Program-made: the position numbers and the translations under genes
Notes under the pieces: generated by a model
What the model saw: the letters and a program-made list of their open reading frames with translations, nothing else
Database searches by the model: none
Told to the model about the DNA's origin: nothing
In this document: one piece after another, positions 1 through 10,456 of the stretch
Numbering within the stretch: the first letter of the stretch is position 1
Layout of the letters: each line of letters opens with the position of its first letter
Assembly (NCBI RefSeq): GCF_014230305.1
Contig: NZ_JACLAU010000024.1
Span: forward strand, 1-51,558
Direction of reading: 5' to 3'
DNA from: Novosphingobium aerophilum
Lineage (GTDB): Bacteria; Pseudomonadota; Alphaproteobacteria; Sphingomonadales; Sphingomonadaceae
Length of the DNA stretch: 51,558 nt

Positions 1-208
1 GCCTTGCTTGACCTCGGCTGTGCAACCAGTCCGATACATCGGCCTCCTGCCCGCATCGGCCGGGATGCGCATCCCGGCCGATGCAACCAATAAAGCACAT
101 CTCGTCCACACAAGCCCGGGACGACGAGGGGAGAGTTGTGTAGACAGATTCGAACGACCGATTGCGCCAGGGGTCGGACGTGAGATCCAGCGCTGTTCCC
201 GCACCAAA

Positions 209-371
209 CCCGCTCAGGCTGAGCTTGTCGAAGCATGTCCTGAGCTTCGCTGAAGGGCCCACGCTCCGGCATCCGCCCCAAGTCCATGCGACCGTTCCTC
301 TGTGCGGCAATGCTGCGATCGCCCAGATTCAGCCGCAGCGCGTGGGCTTCGACAAGCTCAGCCTGAGCGGG
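209..371. repeat. Inverted pair of REP-like elements
   Basis: Bases 209-234 and 346-371 are perfect reverse complements over 26 bp; the shared core reads GCTTCGACAAGCTCAGCCTG on the plus strand at 346-365. A degenerate partial copy follows the left arm at about 236-257. The family resemblance (known from memory) is to the short palindromic repeats carrying a GACAAGCTCAG core that are scattered through sphingomonad genomes, usually as inverted pairs outside genes. The 111-bp spacer shows no gene. Confidence 0.75.
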
Positions 372-469
372 ACTTGGGGATATCCGACTGTGGAGTTGGT
401 GACCCCATTCGTGGAGCCGACCAATATCCGCTCACCACCCAAACCGGACATCACGCACCCCTCCCCCAT

Positions 470-500
470 CGTCGCCCCGGGCTCGACCCGGGGCAGGGCT
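470..500. repeat. Diverged copy of the 31-bp hairpin repeat
   Basis: This 31-bp element matches the repeat at 29340-29370 at 28 of 31 positions. Two of the three differences fall on paired stem positions and change a T-A pair to C-G, so the 8-bp stem (GCCCCGGG with CCCGGGGC) stays intact; the third lies in the 5-base loop. The covariation supports a hairpin under selection. Confidence 0.7.
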
Positions 501-591
501 TGCGCGGCACCGCCAGGGAAGAACAGCCCTGTCCCGGGCCCCCGCCCGATCCAGCCGTTTATCCCACGACCGAACGCGACTCACCCCGGCT

Positions 592-960
592 TCAAGGACG
601 GCGCCAGAGGACCTCGACCAGGCTGTCGCCGCTTTGCGCGGACAGCAGCAGTTCATCGCCGCTCACCCGATAGCGGCGCAGCTGGTCGCCGCTCAGCCGG
701 GAGTGCGAGGCGCCCTGGACGTGGTGGATGACCGTGGCCCCATCCTCGTCCACCGAGACCGGGCCGTAGTAGGCACTGTGACCCGCCGGCTCGCCCGCCA
801 TCTGGCACGCCATCCAGCCATCCGCCGTGTAGGCGATCAGGCCGCGAGGCTCGGGGCCGAAGGGATGCTCGATCCGTCCGTCGGGATGGGTCATGGTGCA
901 CGAGACCAGTTGCCAGGCCCCTGCCAGACCGGCGCGTGCCAGAGCTTCGCCCGGGCTCAT
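592..960 (-). CDS. Lipocalin-like domain protein
   Basis: This 122-residue protein resembles the short lipocalin-like family (Lipocalin_5 type). The N-terminal GAWQLVSC motif sits at about residues 14-21, followed by a DGRI...PFG...GLIAYTADGWM stretch that matches the family's first strands. No signal peptide is present, so it is probably cytoplasmic. Its ligand and role are unknown. The start was chosen at the ATG at 958-960 because it lies just after the guaA stop, 10 bp away on the same strand, which suggests co-transcription with guaA; an in-frame extension upstream would run back into guaA. The domain assignment is by pattern and is moderately sure; a specific function cannot be given. 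Confidence 0.75.
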   Translation of the reverse strand: MSPGEALARAGLAGAWQLVSCTMTHPDGRIEHPFGPEPRGLIAYTADGWMACQMAGEPAGHSAYYGPVSVDEDGATVIHHVQGASHSRLSGDQLRRYRVSGDELLLSAQSGDSLVEVLWRRP

Positions 961-970
961 TCGCCGGCGC

Positions 971-2530
971 TCATTCCCACTCGATCGTGCCGGGGGGCTT
1001 GCTGGTGTAGTCGTAGACCACGCGGTTGATGCCCTTGACCTCATTGATGATCCGGGTCGCGACCCGGCTGAGGAAGGCGGCGTCGAAGGGATAGATGTCG
1101 GCGGTCATGCCGTCGGTGCTGGTCACCGCGCGCAGCGCGCAGACGCTGTCATAGGTGCGCCCGTCGCCCATCACGCCCACGGTCTTGACCGGGAGCAGGA
1201 CGGCGAAGGCCTGCCAGATCGCATCGTAGAGCCCGGCGTTGCGGATCTCTTCCAGATAGATCGCGTCGGCCTTGCGCAGGATGTCGCACCGTTCGCGGGT
1301 GACCTCGCCGGGGATGCGGATGGCCAGGCCCGGCCCGGGGAACGGGTGGCGGCCGACGAAGACGTCCGGCAGGCCCAGCTCGCGGCCCAGTTCGCGGACC
1401 TCGTCCTTGAACAGCTCGCGCAGCGGCTCGACCAGCTTCATGTTCATCCGCTCGGGCAGGCCGCCGACATTGTGGTGGCTCTTGATCGTCACCGATGGGC
1501 CGCCGGTGAAGCTGACGCTTTCGATCACGTCCGGATAGAGCGTGCCCTGCGCCAGGAACTGGGCTCCGCCGATCTTCTTCGCCTCTTCCTCGAACACGTC
1601 GATGAAGGTCTTGCCGATGAACTTGCGCTTGGCTTCGGGATCGGTAACCCCGGCCAGACCGCCCAGGAACAGGGCCGACACATCCTTGTGGACCAGCGGG
1701 ATGTTGTAGTGGTTGCGGAACAGGCCGACGACCTGCTCGGCCTCGCCCAGCCGCATCAGCCCGTGATCGACGAACACGCAGGTCAGTTGATCGCCGATCG
1801 CCTCGTGGATCAGCACGGCGGCCACGGCCGAGTCCACCCCGCCGGACAGGCCGCAGATCACCTTGCCGTCGCCGACCTGGGCGCGGATTTCCTCGATCTT
1901 GGTCTTGCGGAACTCGGCCATGGTCCAGTCCCCGGCCAGGCCGCAGACATGGCGCACGAAGTTCTTGAGCAGCTTGCCACCGTCCGGGGTGTGGACCACC
2001 TCGGGGTGGAACTGCATCGCGTAGATCCGCCGCTCGTCATCGGCGACCACCGCGAAGGGGGCACCGGGGCTGGCCGCGACCGGACGGAAACCGGGCGCAA
2101 GGCGGGTCACCTTGTCGCCGTGGCTCATCCAGACCTGATGCTTTTCGCCTTCGGCCCAGAGCCCGTCGAACAGCACGCAGCGATCCGAGATATCGATGAA
2201 GGCGCGGCCAAACTCGCCGGAATCGCCCTCCAGCACCTCGCCGCCGAGCTGCTGCATCAGCGCCTGCTGGCCATAGCAGATGCCCAGCATCGGCAGGCCC
2301 GAATGCAGGATCTCCTCGGGAATGCGCGGTCCGTCCTCACGCGTCACCGAGGCGGGTCCACCCGACAGGATGATCCCCTTGGGCTGCATCCGCGCAAAGG
2401 CGGCCGCGGCGCTGCCGAAGGGGGCGATCTCGGAGTAGACCCCGGCCTCGCGCACGCGGCGGGCAATGAGCTGGGTCACCTGCGAGCCGAAGTCGACGAT
2501 CAGGATCGAGTCTGAGGGCTGGATGGTCAT
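971..2530 (-). CDS. guaA: GMP synthase (glutamine-hydrolysing)
   Basis: GuaA converts XMP to GMP using ATP and glutamine, the last step of de novo guanine nucleotide synthesis in the cytoplasm. The 519 residues have the usual length. The N-terminal class I glutamine amidotransferase domain carries GICYGQQ with nucleophile Cys85 and a later FHPEV motif. The ATP-pyrophosphatase domain has the SGGVDSAV P-loop, and the C-terminal dimerisation domain ends with GTIEWE, as in the family. The start at 2528-2530 gives [17 protein letters not shown], which places the DFGSQ motif correctly; an upstream in-frame extension has no family resemblance. It is followed after 10 bp by the lipocalin-like gene. 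Confidence 0.98.
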   Translation of the reverse strand: MTIQPSDSILIVDFGSQVTQLIARRVREAGVYSEIAPFGSAAAAFARMQPKGIILSGGPASVTREDGPRIPEEILHSGLPMLGICYGQQALMQQLGGEVLEGDSGEFGRAFIDISDRCVLFDGLWAEGEKHQVWMSHGDKVTRLAPGFRPVAASPGAPFAVVADDERRIYAMQFHPEVVHTPDGGKLLKNFVRHVCGLAGDWTMAEFRKTKIEEIRAQVGDGKVICGLSGGVDSAVAAVLIHEAIGDQLTCVFVDHGLMRLGEAEQVVGLFRNHYNIPLVHKDVSALFLGGLAGVTDPEAKRKFIGKTFIDVFEEEAKKIGGAQFLAQGTLYPDVIESVSFTGGPSVTIKSHHNVGGLPERMNMKLVEPLRELFKDEVRELGRELGLPDVFVGRHPFPGPGLAIRIPGEVTRERCDILRKADAIYLEEIRNAGLYDAIWQAFAVLLPVKTVGVMGDGRTYDSVCALRAVTSTDGMTADIYPFDAAFLSRVATRIINEVKGINRVVYDYTSKPPGTIEWE

Positions 2531-2623
2531 GGCCAGCCGATAATGGCCGGGCCCGACGCTGTCCAGTCGGACTCCGGCGCCTTCACCCGATCGGTAAACA
2601 AAGCCCTGCACGCACGCTCAGTA

Positions 2624-2640
2624 GTTGCATTTCATGCAAC
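2624..2640. promoter_or_regulatory. 17-bp palindrome, possible operator
   Basis: GTTGCAT and ATGCAAC flank a TTC spacer, making a perfect 7+7 palindrome. It lies between the divergent guaA (minus, start 2530) and the small ORF at 2759 (plus), about 120 bp ahead of the latter. Position and symmetry fit a dimeric repressor site, but no regulator can be named from the sequence. Confidence 0.4.
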
Positions 2641-2758
2641 CGTATTTGATGATTTCGCACTTGCAGCATAAAGTTGCCGAGCCTAGATGCGCTGCAGCAT
2701 ACGTCGTTTGGCGTATTGAGAAGCGGGTTCGCTCCGCTTCGCAACAGGAGAACACACC

Positions 2759-2842
2759 ATGCGCAGCATCAGCAATTTCGTGCTGCCGGTCATCATCGCC
2801 GCTTCTGCCAGCGGCCTGATGTTCACCGCCACGCTCATCTGA
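2759..2842 (+). CDS. Free-standing 27-residue hydrophobic peptide
   Basis: A 27-codon ORF starts MRSISNFVLP and ends FTATLI. It is preceded by AGGAG with 7 bases of spacing to ATG and is followed 26 bp later by a strong intrinsic terminator (2868-2895). After a short polar N-terminus the product is one hydrophobic stretch of about 20 residues, long enough for one membrane span or an uncleaved signal-like helix. The unit stands alone between a divergent guaA and a convergent TonB receptor gene. A near-perfect ribosome site, a stop and a terminator around such a short frame argue that it is translated or is part of a real small transcript. The function is unknown. Alternatives are a leader peptide or an sRNA that happens to contain a frame. 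Confidence 0.6.
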   Translation: MRSISNFVLPVIIAASASGLMFTATLI

Positions 2843-2867
2843 GCCGCGGTCGACCGCAGACGCCAAG

Positions 2868-2895
2868 ACGGCCGCCCTTCCGGGCGGCCGTTTTT
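2868..2895 (+). terminator. Rho-independent terminator after the small ORF
   Basis: ACGGCCGCCC (2868-2877) pairs perfectly with GGGCGGCCGT (2882-2891) around a TTCC loop, followed directly by TTTT. It closes the 2759-2842 unit and separates it from the convergent TonB receptor gene ending at 2940. Confidence 0.9.
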
Positions 2896-2939
2896 GCATG
2901 TGCGAAGAGATTCCTCCCCGGTGGAGTCGGAAACCGCCC

Positions 2940-5063
2940 CTATAGTTCCAACCTGGCCGTGATGCGGATGTCCCGCCCGGCCAGCGGCGCATAGTCCTTC
3001 AGGAACGAGGCATGGCGGCGGGCGGTCACGTTGAACAGGTTGTTGGCGCTCAGCAGGAAGGTGACCGGCCGGTCCTCACCCCACGGGCGCCAGCCGACGC
3101 TGGCATTGACCATGGTGTAGGCGGGTGTGGCGGTCTCATTGGTGGCAACCCGGGTCTGCGCCGTGACATGCTCCACCTCGGTGCGCAGGTCCCAGCGGTC
3201 CGTACTGGCGCCCAGCCCGCCCTGCACGCGCAGCGGCGGGATCTGCGGCGCCGGGCCGAAGCCGTCGATCGTGGCATGGACATAGTCGCCCAGGGCATCG
3301 GCCTTGGCGGTCCAGTCACCGATCCGCGCCAGCGTGACCTCGCCCTGGACTTCAAAGCCGTACCAGCGCGCGTTCGCCTGGCCGATCTGGTAGACCGGCA
3401 GCCCGTCCTCCACCCCGCCGGTGCGGGCCATGTAGATGAAGTTGTCGAACCAGGTGTGATAGGCCGAGACTTCCACGCTGTACCCATCGCCTTGACCGCG
3501 CAGCACCGCCTCGACGCTGCTCGCCCGCTCCAGCTTGAGATCGGGATCGCCGATCTCGAAGGCCTCCGTCCCGGCGTGCGGCCCGTTGGCGAACAGCTCT
3601 TCCGCGGCCGGCGCGCGTTCGGTGCGCGACAGGTTGAGGCCCAGCCGCCACCCCGGGACCACCTGGTACGAAGCGCCGCCCGACAGCGAAACCGCATCGA
3701 ACGAACGGACCCCGCGAGCAAACTGGGCCTGCCCGGTCGCAGGCTGGGATTCGAGCCGGGCGTGCTCCAGCCGCGCTCCGGCCTCCATCTTCCAGGCGCC
3801 GAAGTCGAAGGTCTGGAGCGTGAACAGGCCCACCTGGCGCGTGCTGTTCTTGGGCAGGAAGGCCTCATCCCCCACCACGTTGAACTCGCGGTTGACGAAT
3901 TGCACCCCGGTCGCCCCCCGCCAGGCCCCGTGCGCGGCCTGGGTCAGTTCGAGCCGCGCCTCGACCCCCTTGTTGAAGAAGGTCGTGCCCACGGCCCCGT
4001 CGGGCTCGAGTTCGGAATGCTGGTAATCGGCATAGCCGACGCGCAGCAGCACCTTGTCGATGATCTTGCCGCCCGGATTGATCGCGGCACGGACATCGAA
4101 CCGGTCCTGCAGCAGTTGCAGCCGCGGCGCTTCCTGGGTCTGCCCGGGCTCGGTCGCAAAGCGCAGGGGGATGCCATAGAGGCTGTCGGTGCGGGTGTAG
4201 GAGAGTCCGATCATGCCGTTGTCGGCGATGTAGGACAGCCCCGCGCCCCCGGTCCAGGTCTTGGCGGCACTGTTGGGCAGCACGCCCCTGACGGCGGCAT
4301 TGGCGGCGAAGTTGGGATCATCGGGCGAGACCGGCAGAAAACGGGACGCGGTATCCAAGGCCTGCGCCCGCAGCGCCGGGGTCAGCGCATAGCCGCCGAT
4401 CCGCAAATCATCGGTCTGGTCATAGCTGCCATCGACATGGGCCACGAAACCGCCACCCAGCGCCAGCTCGGCGGTGCCCGCCAGAGCGCGCTCCCGCGCC
4501 GCCGTGCCGAAGGTGCCGACGGCGCCGACATGGAACGGCTCGGCCGGGAGGGTGGTGGGAATGCGACGGTCGATCACGTTGACGACGCCGCCGATCGCCG
4601 AAGACCCGTAAAGCAGCGACTGCGGCCCGCGCAGCACCTCGATGCGTTCGGCCAGCAGCGGATTGACGACGGCGGCATGGTCTGCCGAGGTGTTCGACAC
4701 GTCGATCGAGCCGATCCCGTCGCTCAACAGCCGGACACGCTCCCCCTGCAGACCACGCAGCACCGGGCGCGAAGCCGTCGGGCCGAACGACGTGGCCGAG
4801 ACACCGGGGGTGCGGGCCAGCGTGTCACCGATCGACGCGCGCAACTGGCGGTCGAGATCCACCCCCTGGAGCACTGCCACGCCCGATAGGATGTCCTGCC
4901 GGCTGCGCTGCAGGGCGCCGGTCACGACAATATCCTGCGGCGTGTGCTCGTGCGGGTCGGTGCCGTCGGCAGCGGACGCCTCTGCTCCATCGGCCGCGAG
5001 GGCCGGGGGGATCACGGCGATGGTGGCGACACCGAGCAGAAGGATATCAAGGACTTTGCGCAT
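2940..5063 (-). CDS. TonB-dependent outer-membrane receptor, ZnuD-like
   Basis: This 707-residue outer-membrane receptor has a signal peptide (residues 1-23, ending PALAA), a TonB-box-like DIVVTG near residue 44, a plug domain with the RGLQGERVRLLSDGI and RIEVLRGPQSLLYGSSAIGGVVNVID motifs, and a long beta-barrel ending in ITARLEL. Energised by TonB-ExbBD, such receptors import metal chelates, vitamins or other scarce ligands. The wording of the plug (SADHAAVVNPLLAERIEVLRGP) is close to zinc receptors of the ZnuD type, and an HEH motif lies near the N-terminus. A Zur-box-like site lies about 96 bp upstream (5159-5176). Zinc as substrate is an inference; the receptor class is secure. It is transcribed divergently from gyrB. 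Confidence 0.93.
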   Translation of the reverse strand: MRKVLDILLLGVATIAVIPPALAADGAEASAADGTDPHEHTPQDIVVTGALQRSRQDILSGVAVLQGVDLDRQLRASIGDTLARTPGVSATSFGPTASRPVLRGLQGERVRLLSDGIGSIDVSNTSADHAAVVNPLLAERIEVLRGPQSLLYGSSAIGGVVNVIDRRIPTTLPAEPFHVGAVGTFGTAARERALAGTAELALGGGFVAHVDGSYDQTDDLRIGGYALTPALRAQALDTASRFLPVSPDDPNFAANAAVRGVLPNSAAKTWTGGAGLSYIADNGMIGLSYTRTDSLYGIPLRFATEPGQTQEAPRLQLLQDRFDVRAAINPGGKIIDKVLLRVGYADYQHSELEPDGAVGTTFFNKGVEARLELTQAAHGAWRGATGVQFVNREFNVVGDEAFLPKNSTRQVGLFTLQTFDFGAWKMEAGARLEHARLESQPATGQAQFARGVRSFDAVSLSGGASYQVVPGWRLGLNLSRTERAPAAEELFANGPHAGTEAFEIGDPDLKLERASSVEAVLRGQGDGYSVEVSAYHTWFDNFIYMARTGGVEDGLPVYQIGQANARWYGFEVQGEVTLARIGDWTAKADALGDYVHATIDGFGPAPQIPPLRVQGGLGASTDRWDLRTEVEHVTAQTRVATNETATPAYTMVNASVGWRPWGEDRPVTFLLSANNLFNVTARRHASFLKDYAPLAGRDIRITARLEL

Positions 5064-5158
5064 GGGGTTCCCATAACCGGAGGAGCATCTGAACGATCAC
5101 GCCGGACCCGACCGGGCGCGACCGCATGTCACGGGGCCCTTAACCCATTTCGATCCAT

Positions 5159-5176
5159 GATACAATATTACATATC
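5159..5176 (-). promoter_or_regulatory. Zur-box-like palindrome upstream of the TonB receptor
   Basis: Read on the minus strand the site is GATATGTAATATTGTATC. It agrees at 14 of 18 positions with GATATGTTATAACATATC, the alphaproteobacterial Zur operator form as I recall it. It is a short AT-rich island in otherwise GC-rich DNA, upstream of the ZnuD-like receptor and about 105 bp ahead of gyrB in the other direction. Zinc-dependent repression of the receptor would fit. The right half-site is imperfect, so this stays tentative. Confidence 0.4.
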
Positions 5177-5221
5177 CTTCATGCGAAGGCCTGCGCGGAA
5201 CCGGCGGTGCGGACCGGTTAG

Positions 5222-7813
<2,592 letters not shown>

Positions 7814-7842
7814 AGCCTGTCCTGTTCAGGTGGATGCGCCGG

Positions 7843-8328
7843 TCAGTTGGGGCGGCGGCCCGTCGATCGCTTGCGTCCCAGCCCTGCGGTCTTGGCGTGT
7901 TCGCGGCGCTGCTCGACCACTTCGGGAGCCGCCATCGGGTAGTCTGCCGGCAGGTTCCACCGCGCCCGGTAATCCTCGGGCGTGAGCTTGAAATGGGTCA
8001 TCAGGTAGCGCTTGAGCATGCGCAGCCGCTTGCCGTCTTCCAGGCAGACGATGTAGCCCGGCTGGATCGAATCCTCGATCGGCACCGCCGGGCGTCGATC
8101 CGTCGGCCGGGCCACCTCGATCATGCCCCGCTGGACATCGGCGAGCTGGAAGAGACCGGTCGGTGTCGCCCCGCCTGCCGCCAGCTCAAGTTCGGTCAGC
8201 GTGGCATGCACACTGCGAATGAAGCTCGGGACATCGGCGACCGGCACAGCATTGTTCGACAGGTGGGCCGAGACAATCTCTGTGACACTGGCCAGGACTG
8301 ACGGCATACCGCCTAGCTTTTGCGACAT
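7843..8328 (-). CDS. MucR/Ros-family transcriptional regulator
   Basis: This 161-residue member of the MucR/Ros family regulates exopolysaccharide, motility, cell-cycle or virulence genes in alphaproteobacteria by binding AT-rich targets. The conserved block CLEDGKRLRMLKRYLMTHFKL followed by TPEDYRARWNLPADYPM is at residues 95-132. In the classical zinc finger the ligands are Cys, Cys/Asp, His, His; here they are Cys95, Asp98, Tyr108 and His112, so the first His is replaced and zinc binding may be weakened. The ATG at 8326-8328 is preceded by AAGGAG at good distance. It lies between convergent gyrB and divergent bciA, sharing a 242-bp upstream region with the latter. Its target genes are not evident from the window. 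Confidence 0.93.
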   Translation of the reverse strand: MSQKLGGMPSVLASVTEIVSAHLSNNAVPVADVPSFIRSVHATLTELELAAGGATPTGLFQLADVQRGMIEVARPTDRRPAVPIEDSIQPGYIVCLEDGKRLRMLKRYLMTHFKLTPEDYRARWNLPADYPMAAPEVVEQRREHAKTAGLGRKRSTGRRPN

Positions 8329-8570
8329 GGGTTCTCCTTTTTGCCGGCAGCATGACACGGATTGTCTGCTCACGAAACCGTTATCCGATAAGAACATGAC
8401 TTCGCTCATCACCCGCACCGAACGGTCGCAGGACGGAAGCAAGCACAGTGGCTGCGAGACAGCACGATGGGGCAGCGGGCACGACAACCCGCCTGGGGCG
8501 GGGCGGCCCGGGCAGGTCGGCCTGGCTCCAGGCCGGAAAGGACGCTAGGCTGGCGGCGACGGGAGACAGC

Positions 8571-9599
8571 GTGACCGATCCGATCACCACCACCGGCCCC
8601 GACCCGCAGACGGCAGGCCAGCGCGTCTGCCTGCTGGGCGCCACCGGCACCATTGGCCGGGCGACCGCCAGGGCCCTGGTCGCGCGGGGGCATGAGGTGG
8701 TGTGCTTCGTCCGCCCCCGGGCGCAGGGCCGCGCAGGCAGCGCGCCAGCCGATCCGGGCCTTGACGCCGGGGCCGCCCTCCGCTGGGTCGATCCCACCGA
8801 TCCGGTCGCCCTCGCCCGCGACGGGTTCGCCGGAGAGCGGTTCGATGCCGTCGTGTCGTGCATGGCCTCACGCACGGGTGAACCCGGCGATGCCTGGGCG
8901 ATCGATCACCGTGCCCAGGGCCATGTGCTCGAGGCGGCCCGAGCCGCGGGCGCGCGGCATTTCGTCCTGCTCTCGGCGATCTGCGTGCAGAAACCGTTGC
9001 TGGCGTTCCAGCAGGCCAAGCTGGCCTTCGAGGCTGAGCTGATCGCCTCGGGGCTGCGCTATTCGATCGTGCGGCCGACCGCCTTCTTCAAATCGCTGTC
9101 GGGCCAGATCGACCGGGTCCGTCAGGGCCGCCCCTTCCTGCTGTTCGGCGATGGCCGGCTGACCGCCTGCAAGCCGATCAGCGACGACGACCTGGCGGCC
9201 TACCTGGCCGATTGCCTGACGGACGAGAACCGCTGGAACCGCGTGCTGCCGATCGGCGGGCCGGGCCCGGCGATCACCCCGCGCGACCAGGGGGAGACGC
9301 TGTTCGCGCTGCTGGGCCAGGCTCCGCGCTTCCGTTCGGTCCCGGTGCGCCTGCTCGACGGGATCGCGGGCACGCTGGCGATGCTCGGGCGGATCGTCCC
9401 CGCCCTGGCCGCCAAGGCCGAACTCGCCCGGATCGGCCGCTACTATGCCACCGAATCGATGCTGGTGCTGGACCCGGCGACGGGCCGCTACGATGCCGCC
9501 GCCACCCCCGAGACCGGCACCCAGACCCTGGTGGACCACTATCGCGCCGTGCTGTCGGGTGAACGCACCACCGAACGGGGCGATCATTCGGTGTTTTGA
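8571..9599 (+). CDS. bciA: Divinyl (bacterio)chlorophyllide a 8-vinyl reductase, BciA type
   Basis: This 342-residue NAD(P)-dependent Rossmann protein has the atypical-SDR motif LLGATGTIGRATARALV near the N-terminus. It also carries the stretch LLSAICVQKPLLAFQQAKLA, SIVRPTAFFKSLSGQ, FGDGRLTACKPISDDDLAAY and LPIGGPG, which together mark the DVR/BciA family of plants and bacteria rather than general NmrA proteins. BciA reduces the C8 vinyl group of divinyl chlorophyllide with NADPH in (bacterio)chlorophyll synthesis. The GTG at 8571 is preceded by GGGAG with 6-base spacing; longer in-frame starts reach back to 8448 but carry a low-complexity N-terminus. No other photosynthesis gene is in the window, so this is either a detached pathway gene of a phototroph or a relic. 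Confidence 0.88.
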   Translation: MTDPITTTGPDPQTAGQRVCLLGATGTIGRATARALVARGHEVVCFVRPRAQGRAGSAPADPGLDAGAALRWVDPTDPVALARDGFAGERFDAVVSCMASRTGEPGDAWAIDHRAQGHVLEAARAAGARHFVLLSAICVQKPLLAFQQAKLAFEAELIASGLRYSIVRPTAFFKSLSGQIDRVRQGRPFLLFGDGRLTACKPISDDDLAAYLADCLTDENRWNRVLPIGGPGPAITPRDQGETLFALLGQAPRFRSVPVRLLDGIAGTLAMLGRIVPALAAKAELARIGRYYATESMLVLDPATGRYDAAATPETGTQTLVDHYRAVLSGERTTERGDHSVF

Positions 9600-9622
9600 C
9601 TGGCATTCGGTGCTCTGACCGG
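9585..9622. repeat. Tandem 19-bp duplication across the bciA stop codon
   Basis: CATTCGGTGTTTTGACTGG (9585-9603) is followed directly by CATTCGGTGCTCTGACCGG (9604-9622), matching at 16 of 19 positions. The first copy contains the bciA TGA. It looks like a local duplication that has drifted. Confidence 0.7.
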
Positions 9623-9753
9623 ATCGTCCTCGCCAGGGGGACGGGCTGTCGAAACCGGGACAGGGCAAACGCAGTGAGGGCGGGATGCCGCCTGGCCCAG
9701 CATGACGACGATCGGGTCTTTCACTCTCCCGGCTCGGACCCTATGGACAGCCC

Positions 9754-10371
9754 ATGGTACCCCAGTTGCAGACCTTCCTGCCATGGCTCGATCTGGCCGG
9801 GATCGCGGTCTTCGCGGCATCGGGTGCGCTGGCCGCCGCGCGCCAGCGGATGGACTTCATCGGCGCCTGCTTCTTCGCGCTGATCACGGCAACGGGCGGG
9901 GGAACCCTGCGCGACCTGCTGATCGGCGCGCCGGTGTTCTGGATGCACAACGCCACCCCCGTGATCCTGTGCCTGAGCGTCGCCGTGACGGCATGGATCG
10001 TGCCGCTGCGCTGGTGGCCGGAGCGCGCGCTCGAATGGCTCGATGCCATGGGCCTGGCCGCCTATGCCGTCTATGGCGCGGGCAAGGCCCTGCAATTCGG
10101 CATCGCCCCGGTCTCGGCGGCGGCGGCGGGGATCATCACAGCCTGCCTCGGCGGCGTCATCCGCGACATCACCGCCGGCGTGCCCTCGATCCTGATGCGC
10201 CATGAGCTCTATGTCACCGCCGCGGCCTGTGCCGCCGGGCTGTTCGTCGCCCTGTCGCGCTTCGGGATGGACAGCCAGCACGCGGCCTGGGCCGGGGTGG
10301 CCCTGGGCTTCCTGGCCCGCGGCGCGGCGATCCAGTGGAGCCTGTCGCTCCCCGGCCATCGCGGCCACTGA
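9754..10371 (+). CDS. TRIC/UPF0126 family membrane protein (YicG-like)
   Basis: This 205-residue inner-membrane protein has about seven hydrophobic segments and the two internal repeats typical of bacterial TRIC (trimeric intracellular cation channel; formerly UPF0126/YicG) proteins. Each repeat carries the glycine-rich hinge followed by RD: ATGGGTLRDLLIG at about 46-58 and CLGGVIRDITAGVP at about 131-144. Characterised relatives form homotrimeric monovalent-cation channels. The ATG at 9754 starts directly before the first membrane helix (residues 11-28). It lies between bciA and the 5'-nucleotidase gene on the same strand; the gaps of 154 and 85 bp give no clear sign of an operon. Ion specificity cannot be read from sequence. 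Confidence 0.88.
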   Translation: MVPQLQTFLPWLDLAGIAVFAASGALAAARQRMDFIGACFFALITATGGGTLRDLLIGAPVFWMHNATPVILCLSVAVTAWIVPLRWWPERALEWLDAMGLAAYAVYGAGKALQFGIAPVSAAAAGIITACLGGVIRDITAGVPSILMRHELYVTAAACAAGLFVALSRFGMDSQHAAWAGVALGFLARGAAIQWSLSLPGHRGH

Positions 10372-10456
10372 CCGGAACGCCCAAGCGGCCTCTTTATCCT
10401 GTCATCGAAGTGCCCTAGCGCTGGCACCGACCACCCCTTGTGCTGCGAGCCCGTCG

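Larger units (their letters stand above)
1..591. other. Gene-free leader region of the window
   Basis: No convincing gene is seen here. Open frames exist on both strands, but they lack family resemblance and ribosome sites, and they run straight through palindromic repeats. The stretch holds an inverted pair of REP-like elements (209-371) and one copy of a second hairpin repeat (470-500) that recurs near 29-30 kb. It lies downstream of the minus-strand guaA unit, so it is probably a 3' intergenic space between transcription units. Confidence 0.6.

Noticed and set aside
162..731. Long plus-strand open frame at the left end
   Set aside because: It runs through two palindromic repeats and into the antisense of the lipocalin-like gene, with Arg/Pro-rich low-complexity translation and no ribosome site.
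2618..2992. Minus-strand frame antisense to the small 27-codon unit
   Set aside because: It passes through the terminator hairpin and the end of the TonB receptor gene; composition is typical of a shadow frame.
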